Source of the DNA: Slackia heliotrinireducens
GTDB lineage: Bacteria; Actinomycetota; Aquicultoria; DYIV01
NCBI GenBank assembly: GCA_020723435.1
Contig: DYIV01000006.1
Span: forward strand, 2,329 to 44,374
DNA length: 42,046 nt
Reading direction: 5' to 3'
In this document: in pieces, positions 28,026 to 36,780 of the stretch
How positions within the stretch are numbered: the stretch's first letter is position 1
Layout: each line of letters begins with the position of its first letter
Notes under the pieces: model-generated
Seen by the model: the letters and a program-made list of their open reading frames with translations, nothing else
What the model was told of the DNA's origin: nothing
The model's database searches: none
Position numbers and translations under genes: made by a program

Positions 28026-29506
28026 GGTAGCGCTCCTTTCCCTGCCGCCTTTTCAGGCAGGATGTCGAGTTCCGTCAAAAGCATACCATCACTGTCCGAT
28101 ATACGCTGGGCGACGCTGTCGAGTATCTCCGAGACGAACGCCTCTCCAAGACGAGACTTGGCCGATCGGACGACGAGAGAAACATAGTTCTTGGCCTGAT
28201 TCTCGACAGTCTCCTGACTGCCGGCGAATCGACTGGCCACGCTGCGACGGTCGCTGGGATGCCAGAAGTCGGGAAGCGTGGCTTCTGCGGCGGCGAATGA
28301 AACATCTTCGTAGATCAGCGTCACGGTCTTCTCTCCGGCGATAACCTCCACGGATTCCGCAAAAAGGCGCAGACAGTTGGCGATAGCGGTAACAAGGCGC
28401 CGCTTCTTCTCATCCGACCTGACGATCCAGCCGATCGCCCACAGAGGGTAGAGCGTCAGCAGCAGAGAGTGCGAATCGGAGCCCAGCTGCCGCAGCAGAT
28501 CCCGCAACGTGCGGACCCCGTCTATCTCGGCGAGGACTCGCCGCTCGTCTTCGGTCAGATCTATGCCGACGGTCTCGTACTCGTAGCCGGGACGCGTGTC
28601 GAGCACCGCTCCGACCTCCATCGGAATCTGGCTGCGGGCGGCCTCCGGCGGTACGAGGCGGCATCCGCGGAGTATGACCGCCATGTGACCGTCGACCTTT
28701 TCGACCTGATCGTCGGGGACCTCAACGTGCGAGAAGGCGAAGCGGCGATCGGTGGCGGCAAAGGTCTCGCGCAGCGCGACGTCGGTCTTGACACCGGGGA
28801 CCGAAACGAGCCCGGTGAGCGTGCCTTCCTCGAACTGGAATCCAACCTTGCGGTCGTCGGCGAACCCCCACAGTACGCCGGAGCGACGGGCGGCGACGAC
28901 GTTGCGCAGCGTCTCATAGAGCGGGCATTCGTATTGCGGATCGGGCGCACCCGCCGGGACGGCGGTCAACGTGCCCGCCGACGATGCTTGGAGTAGGGCT
29001 GTCACGTGACGTATCTCCGCGTCCAAGAGCGCTCGACGGCGATCGAGCACGAGCACGAGCGACGCATCTCCGGAAACCCGGGCGTCTTCGAGCGTTCTCT
29101 CGAGCAACGATAGCGCCTGCTGCAGCGACGTCAGCCTGGCCAGAATGCGGGAGGTGGCGACGCTCGGCTCGAGCCGGTCGCTGTAGTACAAGGCGATATC
29201 GAAGCTCTGCATGGACTCCGGCAGCTCGCCCAAGGCCACCTCCACCTCAGTGAAGAATTCCCGGCGTCCCTCATCGGTGATCGAGTAGACCGTTCTCTCC
29301 GGCTTTCCTCCGTGCCGCTCGGAGTGTCGGGAGACGAAACCGGCACGGGCGAGACGGTTCAGCGCGTAGTAGACGGACGCCCGTCCCATCTTCACCCAGA
29401 CGCTCATGTATGGACCGCCGAGTTGATCCACCAGTTCGTATCCGTGCATCGGTTCTCGAATGAGCATCCCGAGCAGCATGAGATCGGTCTTTGAAATGCC
29501 CTTCAC
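28022..29506 (-). CDS. PadR-type regulator fused to DUF4388/PATAN-like region
   Basis: MKGISKTDLMLLGMLIREPMHGYELVDQLG...VYYALNRLARAGFVSRHSERHGGKPERTVYSITDEGRREF; then YETLRNVVAARRSGVLWGFADDRKVGFQFEEGTLTGLV and LTEDERRVLAEIDGVRTLRDLLRQLGSDSHSLLLTLYPLWAIGWI. Confidence 0.75.
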   Translation of the reverse strand: MKGISKTDLMLLGMLIREPMHGYELVDQLGGPYMSVWVKMGRASVYYALNRLARAGFVSRHSERHGGKPERTVYSITDEGRREFFTEVEVALGELPESMQSFDIALYYSDRLEPSVATSRILARLTSLQQALSLLERTLEDARVSGDASLVLVLDRRRALLDAEIRHVTALLQASSAGTLTAVPAGAPDPQYECPLYETLRNVVAARRSGVLWGFADDRKVGFQFEEGTLTGLVSVPGVKTDVALRETFAATDRRFAFSHVEVPDDQVEKVDGHMAVILRGCRLVPPEAARSQIPMEVGAVLDTRPGYEYETVGIDLTEDERRVLAEIDGVRTLRDLLRQLGSDSHSLLLTLYPLWAIGWIVRSDEKKRRLVTAIANCLRLFAESVEVIAGEKTVTLIYEDVSFAAAEATLPDFWHPSDRRSVASRFAGSQETVENQAKNYVSLVVRSAKSRLGEAFVSEILDSVAQRISDSDGMLLTELDILPEKAAGKGALP

Positions 29507-29736
29507 GGAGCCCCCGCCTCGACGTATGAGTCCAGATCGAATGGTACCGCTTTTGGCGGATGCCTGCCAGTATAATCACACGTTATTCCATCACGGACTA
29601 ATCCTGCCACTCACAGTGATCGAGGGAAAAGCCTGACGTGGTACCCGTTCCGACATCGCGGCGATGGTCGCGCGACCTCTGCTGCACCAGGCGGGCTAGG
29701 CCTGCTGCCTGCGGAAAGAGCGCCTGGAGAGCGGAG

Positions 29737-29769
29737 TGTTAAGAGAGTGTTAGGAAACCTTCACAGAAA
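29737..29769 (+). promoter_or_regulatory. Direct-repeat array, 11-nt period (Pho-box-like candidate)
   Basis: TGTTAAGAGAG / TGTTAGGAAAC / CTTCACAGAAA in tandem, about 15 bp upstream of the putative -35. Confidence 0.35.
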
Positions 29770-29783
29770 GACAAGAAAAGGGG

Positions 29784-29812
29784 TTGCAGGCTCGTCCAAA
29801 GTGGACTAAGCT
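29784..29812 (+). promoter_or_regulatory. Candidate promoter of the first 7-heme cytochrome gene
   Basis: TTGCAG (29784-29789), 17-nt spacer, TAAGCT (29807-29812). Confidence 0.45.
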
Positions 29813-30102
29813 GAGATAGACCTCAGAGGCGTGGTGGCCCGGATGTTGCTCTTAGGTACGGAGGAAGCAATCGGCATGGGAGTCTCATCGTGAAAGCAGG
29901 AACAAGGCTGAACGGGCTCCCCGCAAACGACACAGTCCGGATTGTGGGCTCTTCACTGCCTCAGGACGCCCCCCTTTTAAGGAAATACCTGACATGAAAC
30001 GTCAAGATACCTCCCCCCGGCAAGGTCACATCGCCGCTGCCCACTTGTGCAGGGGCGTGGATTGACACGTTGGCAACCGAGAAGAAAGGAGGTGCATACA
30101 TA

Positions 30103-31692
30103 ATGAGGTTGCTCAAAGAAAGTAGGAGTGCAATGGTGCTGTTTGTGGCCGCTGTTCTCGTTTTCGTTCTGGGCCTGGCGACGACGGCACTTGCCGTAGC
30201 GCCACAGACGTACAACGAGGCCGATCCGGCTTTCGGCCGCTCAGCATGGACCTATAAGGACCTCCAGGATACGGATGCGAAGTACGAAGGTAGCTACGCC
30301 GTCTTCGACGACACGTCTACCGCGATGTACAACAATCCGCACGGTGGTTACGACACCGGCACGAACCAGTGCAAGGTGTGCCATGCGGTCCACCGCGCCA
30401 ACGGCGCGTACTATCTCTTGCGTGCCGATTCGCAGGACGACGCATGCTCCTACTGCCACATCGGAGGTTCCGCTCACTCGGACAAGGTTGTCTACGACGC
30501 GAACCCGGATGGCATCTATACGACGAACGGCCATACGATAGGTGCTCAGACGCAGATCCCGGATTCGTCGGAGAGCCAGGAGGCCACCGCGGTCACCCTG
30601 TCGACGACGGACGCCAACGGCGATCCGCTTGAAGAGACCATCCACGTTCGTAGTTACGAGACGGCCAAGAACGAGATGTACAGGTTCGGTCGTCACCACA
30701 GCCAGAGCCCGGTATCTACGGGACGCAGTGGCTATGCCAAGATCGGACCGCTGGCTCTTCGTTGCATGAACTGCCACCAGCCGCACAACGCGACGGAGTT
30801 GGTCTGGAAGCCGCGTGACTTCACGCCGTTCACCAGCGCCAACTACAGCACGGCCACCGACGGCGCCTTCAGGACATCGAGCTACAAGCTCCTGCGGCGT
30901 TATCCGTCCGCGTCCACCTACGGCTCGATCAACAGCTACGGCTACTGGGATGACGTGCAGGCCATCAAGGTCATCGAAGACAGCGCGACTGCCGGGCTGA
31001 ACTTCAGCCAGGAGATGTCCGCCGAGTCGACCTACACGGAGAACGGCGTTACGCGGCGTCAGCCGCTGTGGATTGCCCAGGATATCCACAAGCCCGATCC
31101 GGATTCGGAGAGTGGCATCTATCGCTACCCGAACAAGGTCAACAACATGGCGTTGTCATGGTGGTGTGCTGACTGTCACAACCTGAACGTTGGTGGCTGG
31201 GAGCCGCTGACCGACCCCGAGCTCGGCTTCAAGGCTCACACCGAGCGGACCCACCCGGCACCGTACTACGGCGCCTACACGGGTCCCGGCCAGTGCTACA
31301 GCTGCCACCGCAACGACCTGTCGCCGCAGATGGGCCTGACGGCTGCCACCAACCCGGATCGTTCCTCGGGTTACGCCGCGGGTCACACTGTCGGCGGTGT
31401 TGTCAGCGCGACGGCTATCACGGGATCGTCCCGGAACGGGTGCACCCAGTGCCACTACGGAACCGGCGACTACTATCGTGAGCGCGTGAATGGCGGCGGC
31501 GTACCTGTCGTCGAGTCCGACTTCCCGCACTCCGGCGGTACTGAGGATATCAAGATGCTGGGTAACTACAGCGCGTCGGTCGCAAGCGCAACCGCGAGCT
31601 ACGCGCCGACCTACAGCCAGACCACCGTCACCGAGAATAATCTCGATGCAGTGTGCCTGCGCTGTCATCCCGGCGTCGGTATCCACATCTAG
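30103..31692 (+). CDS. Secreted 7-heme c-type cytochrome (cytA)
   Basis: SD aaaggaggt, signal peptide, 7 CxxCH: CKVCH, CSYCH, CMNCH, CADCH, CYSCH, CTQCH, CLRCH; C-terminus CLRCHPGVGIHI. Confidence 0.92.
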   Translation: MRLLKESRSAMVLFVAAVLVFVLGLATTALAVAPQTYNEADPAFGRSAWTYKDLQDTDAKYEGSYAVFDDTSTAMYNNPHGGYDTGTNQCKVCHAVHRANGAYYLLRADSQDDACSYCHIGGSAHSDKVVYDANPDGIYTTNGHTIGAQTQIPDSSESQEATAVTLSTTDANGDPLEETIHVRSYETAKNEMYRFGRHHSQSPVSTGRSGYAKIGPLALRCMNCHQPHNATELVWKPRDFTPFTSANYSTATDGAFRTSSYKLLRRYPSASTYGSINSYGYWDDVQAIKVIEDSATAGLNFSQEMSAESTYTENGVTRRQPLWIAQDIHKPDPDSESGIYRYPNKVNNMALSWWCADCHNLNVGGWEPLTDPELGFKAHTERTHPAPYYGAYTGPGQCYSCHRNDLSPQMGLTAATNPDRSSGYAAGHTVGGVVSATAITGSSRNGCTQCHYGTGDYYRERVNGGGVPVVESDFPHSGGTEDIKMLGNYSASVASATASYAPTYSQTTVTENNLDAVCLRCHPGVGIHI

Positions 31693-31746
31693 TCGCGAGT
31701 TAGAGGAGCGAAGAGCTTATCGACTCGCACTGAGAGCATGAGAGGT

Positions 31747-31772
31747 GAGCCCCCGCCCTAGGGCGGGGGCTC
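31747..31772 (+). terminator. Strong GC hairpin terminator after cytA
   Basis: GAGCCCCCGCCC TA GGGCGGGGGCTC perfect 12-bp inverted repeat followed by attctt. Confidence 0.8.
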
Positions 31773-31946
31773 ATTCTTGGAAGGTCGCCGGCCGGTTGCG
31801 CCTGTCGGCCGCATCGGTAGGCGCATCGGCGAGTTGACCGACGAATGGGCCGATCCACCAAGATCTGGCATATGGGTTGCTATATATCTGTACTGGGCAG
31901 ATGGGTACCTCAACCGGAAGAAAGCTAGCGAAGGGAGGCGAACCGG

Positions 31947-32666
31947 GTGGCCAGCACGGGGCAATCGCCTGAGTTCGTCGATCATGCTCGGGCCGTGACT
32001 CACGTCACAACCGGCTACGCTGAAGCGGAGTCGCGCGCCGAGCCCCATAAGGCACGGCTGCTGTTTCGAGCTCTTCTGGTCACCGCGCTTCTCGCCCTAA
32101 GCCTCGCCGTCGTCGTCAATTGGCTCGCCGTTCCCTGGGACTGGGGTTCCGGACAATTACGCGTCTCCGTTCCGGCGCCCGACGGACGCGTGCCGCCTCC
32201 GGGCATCAAGACGGCCGTCAACGAGCTACCGGGCGCGATTCCCGGGTTCGAGAACATCACGAGGCAGGCAGTTCCCGGCCAGGGTGGCCGTGCCGTCGAG
32301 GCGCTGTATGTGACTCTGAACATGAACCTCGAGATCCAAGTGCCGATAGCCGTCTACGTACGGGCCGAGGGGTTCCCCTCCGGCGCCCTCGCCCGGCGGC
32401 GGGCGACTGAGATCGCGGGACCCTTCCCGGTTGGCGCCTCAAGCGTTCGGGTCGGGAAGACGGCCGTCGGCAGGGCGGGTTACAGCTCCGATCGAGGCGC
32501 CTACACCATTACGTGGACCCGAGGTCAACACGTCTTCTTCGTCAAGAGCACGTTTCGCGACAAGGCCCCGGCACAAAAGCGAGATTTCCTCAGAGTTCAG
32601 GCTCGTCCGGTGGCAGACGCCATCGAGGCGTATCAGCGCTCCGGCAAACGGAGCATCAAGCTCTAG
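31947..32666 (+). CDS. Hypothetical single-pass membrane protein
   Basis: TM LLFRALLVTALLALSLAVVVNWLAV followed by exported domain; GTG start; first gene of the downstream cytochrome operon. Confidence 0.6.
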   Translation: MASTGQSPEFVDHARAVTHVTTGYAEAESRAEPHKARLLFRALLVTALLALSLAVVVNWLAVPWDWGSGQLRVSVPAPDGRVPPPGIKTAVNELPGAIPGFENITRQAVPGQGGRAVEALYVTLNMNLEIQVPIAVYVRAEGFPSGALARRRATEIAGPFPVGASSVRVGKTAVGRAGYSSDRGAYTITWTRGQHVFFVKSTFRDKAPAQKRDFLRVQARPVADAIEAYQRSGKRSIKL

Positions 32667-32690
32667 GGCGAGAAGCCCAAAGGAGTAATC

Positions 32691-33716
32691 GTGCCGCAAA
32701 CCGGCGACAAGAATCGCCTGCGCAGCAGAATGGATCGCTACAGGCTCGACACGGAGCGGGTTTGGTACCTTGCCCTGTCTGTAGTCTGCTTTGTGCTGAT
32801 CGTGGCCGGCGCCGTATCCGCAGCCGCGGTGAGCCCGCGTTTCTGCGCGGCGTGTCATGACCGCGAGACGGACGCCCTGACAAAGTCGGCCCACAAGACC
32901 ATCGCGTGCGATCGATGTCACACGGCGCCGAGCCTGGCGGGGGTGGTCGACAGCAGGCTCGCGGTGGTCGGCATGATACCGGCCCAGCTCGTCGCCGGCA
33001 GCGGCCCCGCGCCGACGGTCATCGACAACGACCGTTGCGTGGCGTGTCACAAAGAGGTGCTCACGGCCACGACCACGTCGAAGGGGCTGCGCATGAACCA
33101 CCGCGCGCTGTATGAGAAGAAGTGGTCATGCACGCGCTGTCACCCGCGAACGGCGCATCCGTCCTCACGAGCTCCCGTTCTCGGCTACTCGATGGACGTC
33201 TGCATGGAGTGCCATACGCCTACGACGGCGGATCTGACCGCCTGCGACATGTGCCACGTCGGCAAGTACCCCTCGGTTCGGCAGCAGGCGGGCGCGACGA
33301 CACCGTGGGGCATCACGCACGGCCCCAACTGGCGCAAGACGCACGGCATGGGCAACTTGAACACCTGCGCCGCCTGCCACCAGGATGGGTACTGCGCCAC
33401 ATGCCACAAGATAGACATGCCGCACCCGGCGAACTTCCCGTCCGAGCACGGGAAGGTCGTCCTCAGCCGGGAGAGCGGAACGGAGGACTGCTTCGTTTGT
33501 CACAAGCGAACGACGTGTGACAATTGCCACGGCATCGAAATGCCGCATCCTACCGGATTCATAAAGACGCACTCCAAGACCGTTGGACGCATGGGCCAGG
33601 CGGTTTGCGAGCGATGTCACGCCGAATCATCCTGCCTGGACTGCCATGCGACCCACATCCATCCCGGGCTGCTGCCCGAAGTCATAAAGAAGCTACGAGC
33701 GAGGCCGGCCACATGA
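32691..33716 (+). CDS. Membrane-anchored 12-heme c-type cytochrome
   Basis: N-terminal TM; 12 CxxCH counted (CAACH, CDRCH, CVACH, CTRCH, CMECH, CDMCH, CAACH, CATCH, CFVCH, CDNCH, CERCH, CLDCH). Confidence 0.92.
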   Translation: MPQTGDKNRLRSRMDRYRLDTERVWYLALSVVCFVLIVAGAVSAAAVSPRFCAACHDRETDALTKSAHKTIACDRCHTAPSLAGVVDSRLAVVGMIPAQLVAGSGPAPTVIDNDRCVACHKEVLTATTTSKGLRMNHRALYEKKWSCTRCHPRTAHPSSRAPVLGYSMDVCMECHTPTTADLTACDMCHVGKYPSVRQQAGATTPWGITHGPNWRKTHGMGNLNTCAACHQDGYCATCHKIDMPHPANFPSEHGKVVLSRESGTEDCFVCHKRTTCDNCHGIEMPHPTGFIKTHSKTVGRMGQAVCERCHAESSCLDCHATHIHPGLLPEVIKKLRARPAT

Positions 33717-34933
33717 GGCTGCAAGACTACATAAACTCGGCTCGCACCTGGCTCACCGGCGGCGATCCGGCACGCAATCTCATCACGATTCTGGTGATCG
33801 TACTGGTGGTCACCGCAGTCATCGCCGGCGTCGTCTACTTCGTTCACGTCACGACGCCGAAAGGACGGATCGAAGCGCTGTTGCGCAGCAGGGCGCAGGA
33901 GCAGGCCCGCGGTCCGGCATGGCTCGTGAGGCTACTGGCGATACTGCTCTTCATCCTGGCCTTCGCGGGCATCGGCTATTACATGGACAGACCGGAAGGA
34001 TGCAACCAGTGCCATGGGAATGCCTGGTCGAAATCGCTGTCCAGATCGCCTCACAAGGATGTCTCCTGCATGGACTGTCACGGCTCGCGGGGGATAACCG
34101 GGCCGGCGCGCGATCTGGTGGCGTACGCTCGGTGGGTAACCGTCTACACGGCCGCCCGCGAGGTCGTCAAGCCTCGAGGCGTGGGCATCTACGAGGGCGC
34201 GTGCCTCGATTGCCACCCTGAGGTCCGCACCTCGACTCGCGTCCGAAACGGAATCCGCGTGCGACACAAGGACTTCCTGGTCAGCGGCGTTACCTGCGCC
34301 GATTGCCACAACATGACGTCCCATCCCGACGAGGTTGCCGAACCGACCAAGCCAAGCATGAGCGGGTGTCTGATCTGTCACAACGGCGATCGCGCGTCGG
34401 CCGAGTGCGAGACGTGCCACGTTCGGGATCCCGCGCTGCAGTCGGTGCCTCGCGGGTTCGCCAAGGTCCATATGAGCTCCGAGCAGCAGAAAGGGGCCTG
34501 CTTCAAATGCCACAACCCGGCGCCCTGCACGGCCTGCCACGGACTGCGCATGCCGCATCCCCCTAACTGGGTGGCAAAGGGCGGCGTCGATCAGAGAAAC
34601 AGGCACGCCCGGGAAGCCTTCGTCGACCGGCAGGTCTGCTGGCGCTGCCACTACAAGGGAACGGACGTGTTTTCAGCCAACCCGGACGCGTGCAAGCCCT
34701 GCCACGAACCCGGCATGGACACAAAGATGCACGGAGGCTCGGTGTGGATACAGGAGCACGGGCCGGAGGCAACGGGTAAGAGGACAGGAGTCTTCGCGGC
34801 CTGCTTCGACTGCCATTCAGCGACGCTGTGCGATCAGTGTCATCCGGCGTCGTACCGGAAGCTGTACAAGCCGAGAACGGGTCCGGACCAGTACCAGCGG
34901 GCCGTGCCGCTCGACCCGAGTCTGGTCCCGTAG
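33713..34933 (+). CDS. Membrane 12-heme c-type cytochrome, two N-terminal TMs
   Basis: ATGA overlap with previous stop; 12 CxxCH counted (CNQCH, CMDCH, CLDCH, CADCH, CLICH, CETCH, CFKCH, CTACH, CWRCH, CKPCH, CFDCH, CDQCH). Confidence 0.92.
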   Translation: MRLQDYINSARTWLTGGDPARNLITILVIVLVVTAVIAGVVYFVHVTTPKGRIEALLRSRAQEQARGPAWLVRLLAILLFILAFAGIGYYMDRPEGCNQCHGNAWSKSLSRSPHKDVSCMDCHGSRGITGPARDLVAYARWVTVYTAAREVVKPRGVGIYEGACLDCHPEVRTSTRVRNGIRVRHKDFLVSGVTCADCHNMTSHPDEVAEPTKPSMSGCLICHNGDRASAECETCHVRDPALQSVPRGFAKVHMSSEQQKGACFKCHNPAPCTACHGLRMPHPPNWVAKGGVDQRNRHAREAFVDRQVCWRCHYKGTDVFSANPDACKPCHEPGMDTKMHGGSVWIQEHGPEATGKRTGVFAACFDCHSATLCDQCHPASYRKLYKPRTGPDQYQRAVPLDPSLVP

Positions 34934-34954
34934 TTCGCGGAAGAAGGAGAGAAG

Positions 34955-35356
34955 ATGCGCAAGGTCATTACAGCACTGATAGTTGTCGCCCTGCTGGCGG
35001 CGGTCACCATCGTGGCGCTGTTGTTCAGCTCTCGGGGGCCAACGTCGACGCAAGTGATCAAGGACGCCAAGACGATACCGAAGAGCGCCATGGCGTTCGT
35101 CCGCAATCCATACAAAGACGACTACGGGATGAGCCGCGTATCGGGTTACGTGCAGAACCGGTCCGGCACGAAGATCGTGAACGCGCGCCTGGACATTCAG
35201 CTATCCGATTCGGCCGGCAACAAGAAGGAGCTCATCAAGTATCAGGTCAAGGACATACGTCCGTACTCCAGAAAGAGCTTCGACGCCAACGCGGGGCCCC
35301 TCGGCGGGGCTCGACGCGCCGACGTGAAGATAGTTGAGATCGAGGTGGCCAAGTGA
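34955..35356 (+). CDS. Membrane-anchored FxLYD/DUF3426-like beta-domain protein
   Basis: N-terminal TM; SRVSGYVQNRSGTKIVNARLDIQLSDSAGN...DIRPYSRKSFDA pattern. Confidence 0.6.
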   Translation: MRKVITALIVVALLAAVTIVALLFSSRGPTSTQVIKDAKTIPKSAMAFVRNPYKDDYGMSRVSGYVQNRSGTKIVNARLDIQLSDSAGNKKELIKYQVKDIRPYSRKSFDANAGPLGGARRADVKIVEIEVAK

Positions 35357-35946
35357 TGGTCCGTACTCGCCAACGTCCAGGCAGCGCAGACCGAAGCGGC
35401 CACACGTGGCTTCTCGTGCGGCGCCTACTGGCGGCGGCCGTGGTGATCGTGCTCGCGGCGGGTTGGGCCGCGTTGCCCGGCTGCGCCGGGGACTCCCGTC
35501 AGGTGACCATCGTCAAGCCGGGGCAGGAGAAGCGCGCGGGCTTGACTCCGCTGGAGCGAGGCCGGATTCGAGGAGAGGTGCTGCAGGTGGTCAGACCCGC
35601 CATCAAGGCGTGGCGGGCGGGCGATATCACGGCGATGAAGCGGTACTTCTCCGCCGAGCTGGTGACCTACAACGCCAAGGTCAAAGCGGACTACGCGCGT
35701 GAGGGCAAGGTCCGGGTGCGCGCTCACACCAATGTCGGCATGGACGTTGTCGAGTTGACGCCCGACGGCCGCGAGGCCTCGGTTCAGTACACCTTCAGGA
35801 ATCGGTCCTACTTCGCCGCGAAGAGCACGAGGCGCGCTCTGACGAAGCCCACCGACGAGGATGGCGAGATAGACATGATCCTGAAGCGCACCAACGAGGG
35901 TTGGACCATAACGCGCATGTTCAGTGGTAGGGATGAGCTGCTGTGA
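35353..35946 (+). CDS. Putative lipoprotein with NTF2/SnoaL-like domain
   Basis: Lipobox-like AALPGC; IKAWRAGDITAMKRYFSAELVTYNAKVKADYAREGKVRVRAHTNVG; GTG 35353 or ATG 35356 start. Confidence 0.55.
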   Translation: MMVRTRQRPGSADRSGHTWLLVRRLLAAAVVIVLAAGWAALPGCAGDSRQVTIVKPGQEKRAGLTPLERGRIRGEVLQVVRPAIKAWRAGDITAMKRYFSAELVTYNAKVKADYAREGKVRVRAHTNVGMDVVELTPDGREASVQYTFRNRSYFAAKSTRRALTKPTDEDGEIDMILKRTNEGWTITRMFSGRDELL

Positions 35947-36049
35947 TCGTAGGTAACTTGGCATTTGTATTGCTCCATTCAGTGTGTTGCGGGACAACGC
36001 GGCACCGATCCGATTTGGAAGTCTCAAGAGCCCAGGGGGTTGTCCGTTG

Positions 36050-36766
36050 ATGCTGGAAAAAGCCGTTCCATATCTGAAGGTCGCCATCGTTCTTCTCGTC
36101 GTGGCGTTGCTCGTGCTGGCAGCCGGTCTCGTTCGCTACGTGCTGCTGGGAGGTTCGGGGGCCGGCGCGCCCAGATCCGAGCTGGAGCGGGCGGTCTTCG
36201 CCGCTGAGGAGGCGGTTCGGGCCAATCCACAGGACGCCGGGGCGCGGGTGAAGCTCGCTGCGGCCTATCTGGAGCAGAATAGCGTCAGCTCGGCTATCGA
36301 GCAGGCTGAGTTCGCCATCAGGCTCGCGCCGAAGGATCCTAGCGGCTACTACGTGCTGGGCCTGGCTCAGTCCGAGTCCGGCGATCTGAAGGCCGCCGCC
36401 GGCAACCTGACGAAGTCCGCGAGGCTCAAGGGCCAGCTCGGCGACTTCTACGCGGACGTATACGCCGCGCTTGCCACCGTTCAGGAGAAGGATGGCGATC
36501 TGAAGGGCGCCATCAAGACGATGGGCAAGGCCCTCGACCAGGCGCCGGAGAACGCGGTCTATCTCACGACTCGCGGCCGCATGCACGAAGACGCGCGCGA
36601 GTGGGTGTGGGCGCTTGATGACTACCTTTCAGCGCTTCAGTACGTGCCGGACTACGAGCCTGCCGGCGATGCCTACAACCGCCTGGCTCGCGAGCATCCG
36701 GAGGCGCTCGAGAAGCTCAAAGAGATGGAGAAGGCAAGCCAGAAAGCCCAGACGAAGAGCAAGTAG
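36050..36766 (+). CDS. Membrane-anchored TPR protein
   Basis: N-terminal TM; TPR-like repeats (AAYLEQNSVSSAIEQAEFAIRLAPKDPSGYYVLGLAQSESGD...). Confidence 0.75.
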   Translation: MLEKAVPYLKVAIVLLVVALLVLAAGLVRYVLLGGSGAGAPRSELERAVFAAEEAVRANPQDAGARVKLAAAYLEQNSVSSAIEQAEFAIRLAPKDPSGYYVLGLAQSESGDLKAAAGNLTKSARLKGQLGDFYADVYAALATVQEKDGDLKGAIKTMGKALDQAPENAVYLTTRGRMHEDAREWVWALDDYLSALQYVPDYEPAGDAYNRLAREHPEALEKLKEMEKASQKAQTKSK

Positions 36767-36780
36767 CTTAGGAGGTCACC

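Noticed and set aside
29818-30102. c-di-GMP-I or cobalamin riboswitch in the cytA leader
   Set aside because: Consensus core strings of neither class found by eye; kept only as an unassigned leader.
31800-31835. GCATCGG-tagg-cGCATCGG repeat upstream of 31947 gene
   Set aside because: Only two 7-bp copies in GC-rich sequence; too weak to call an operator.
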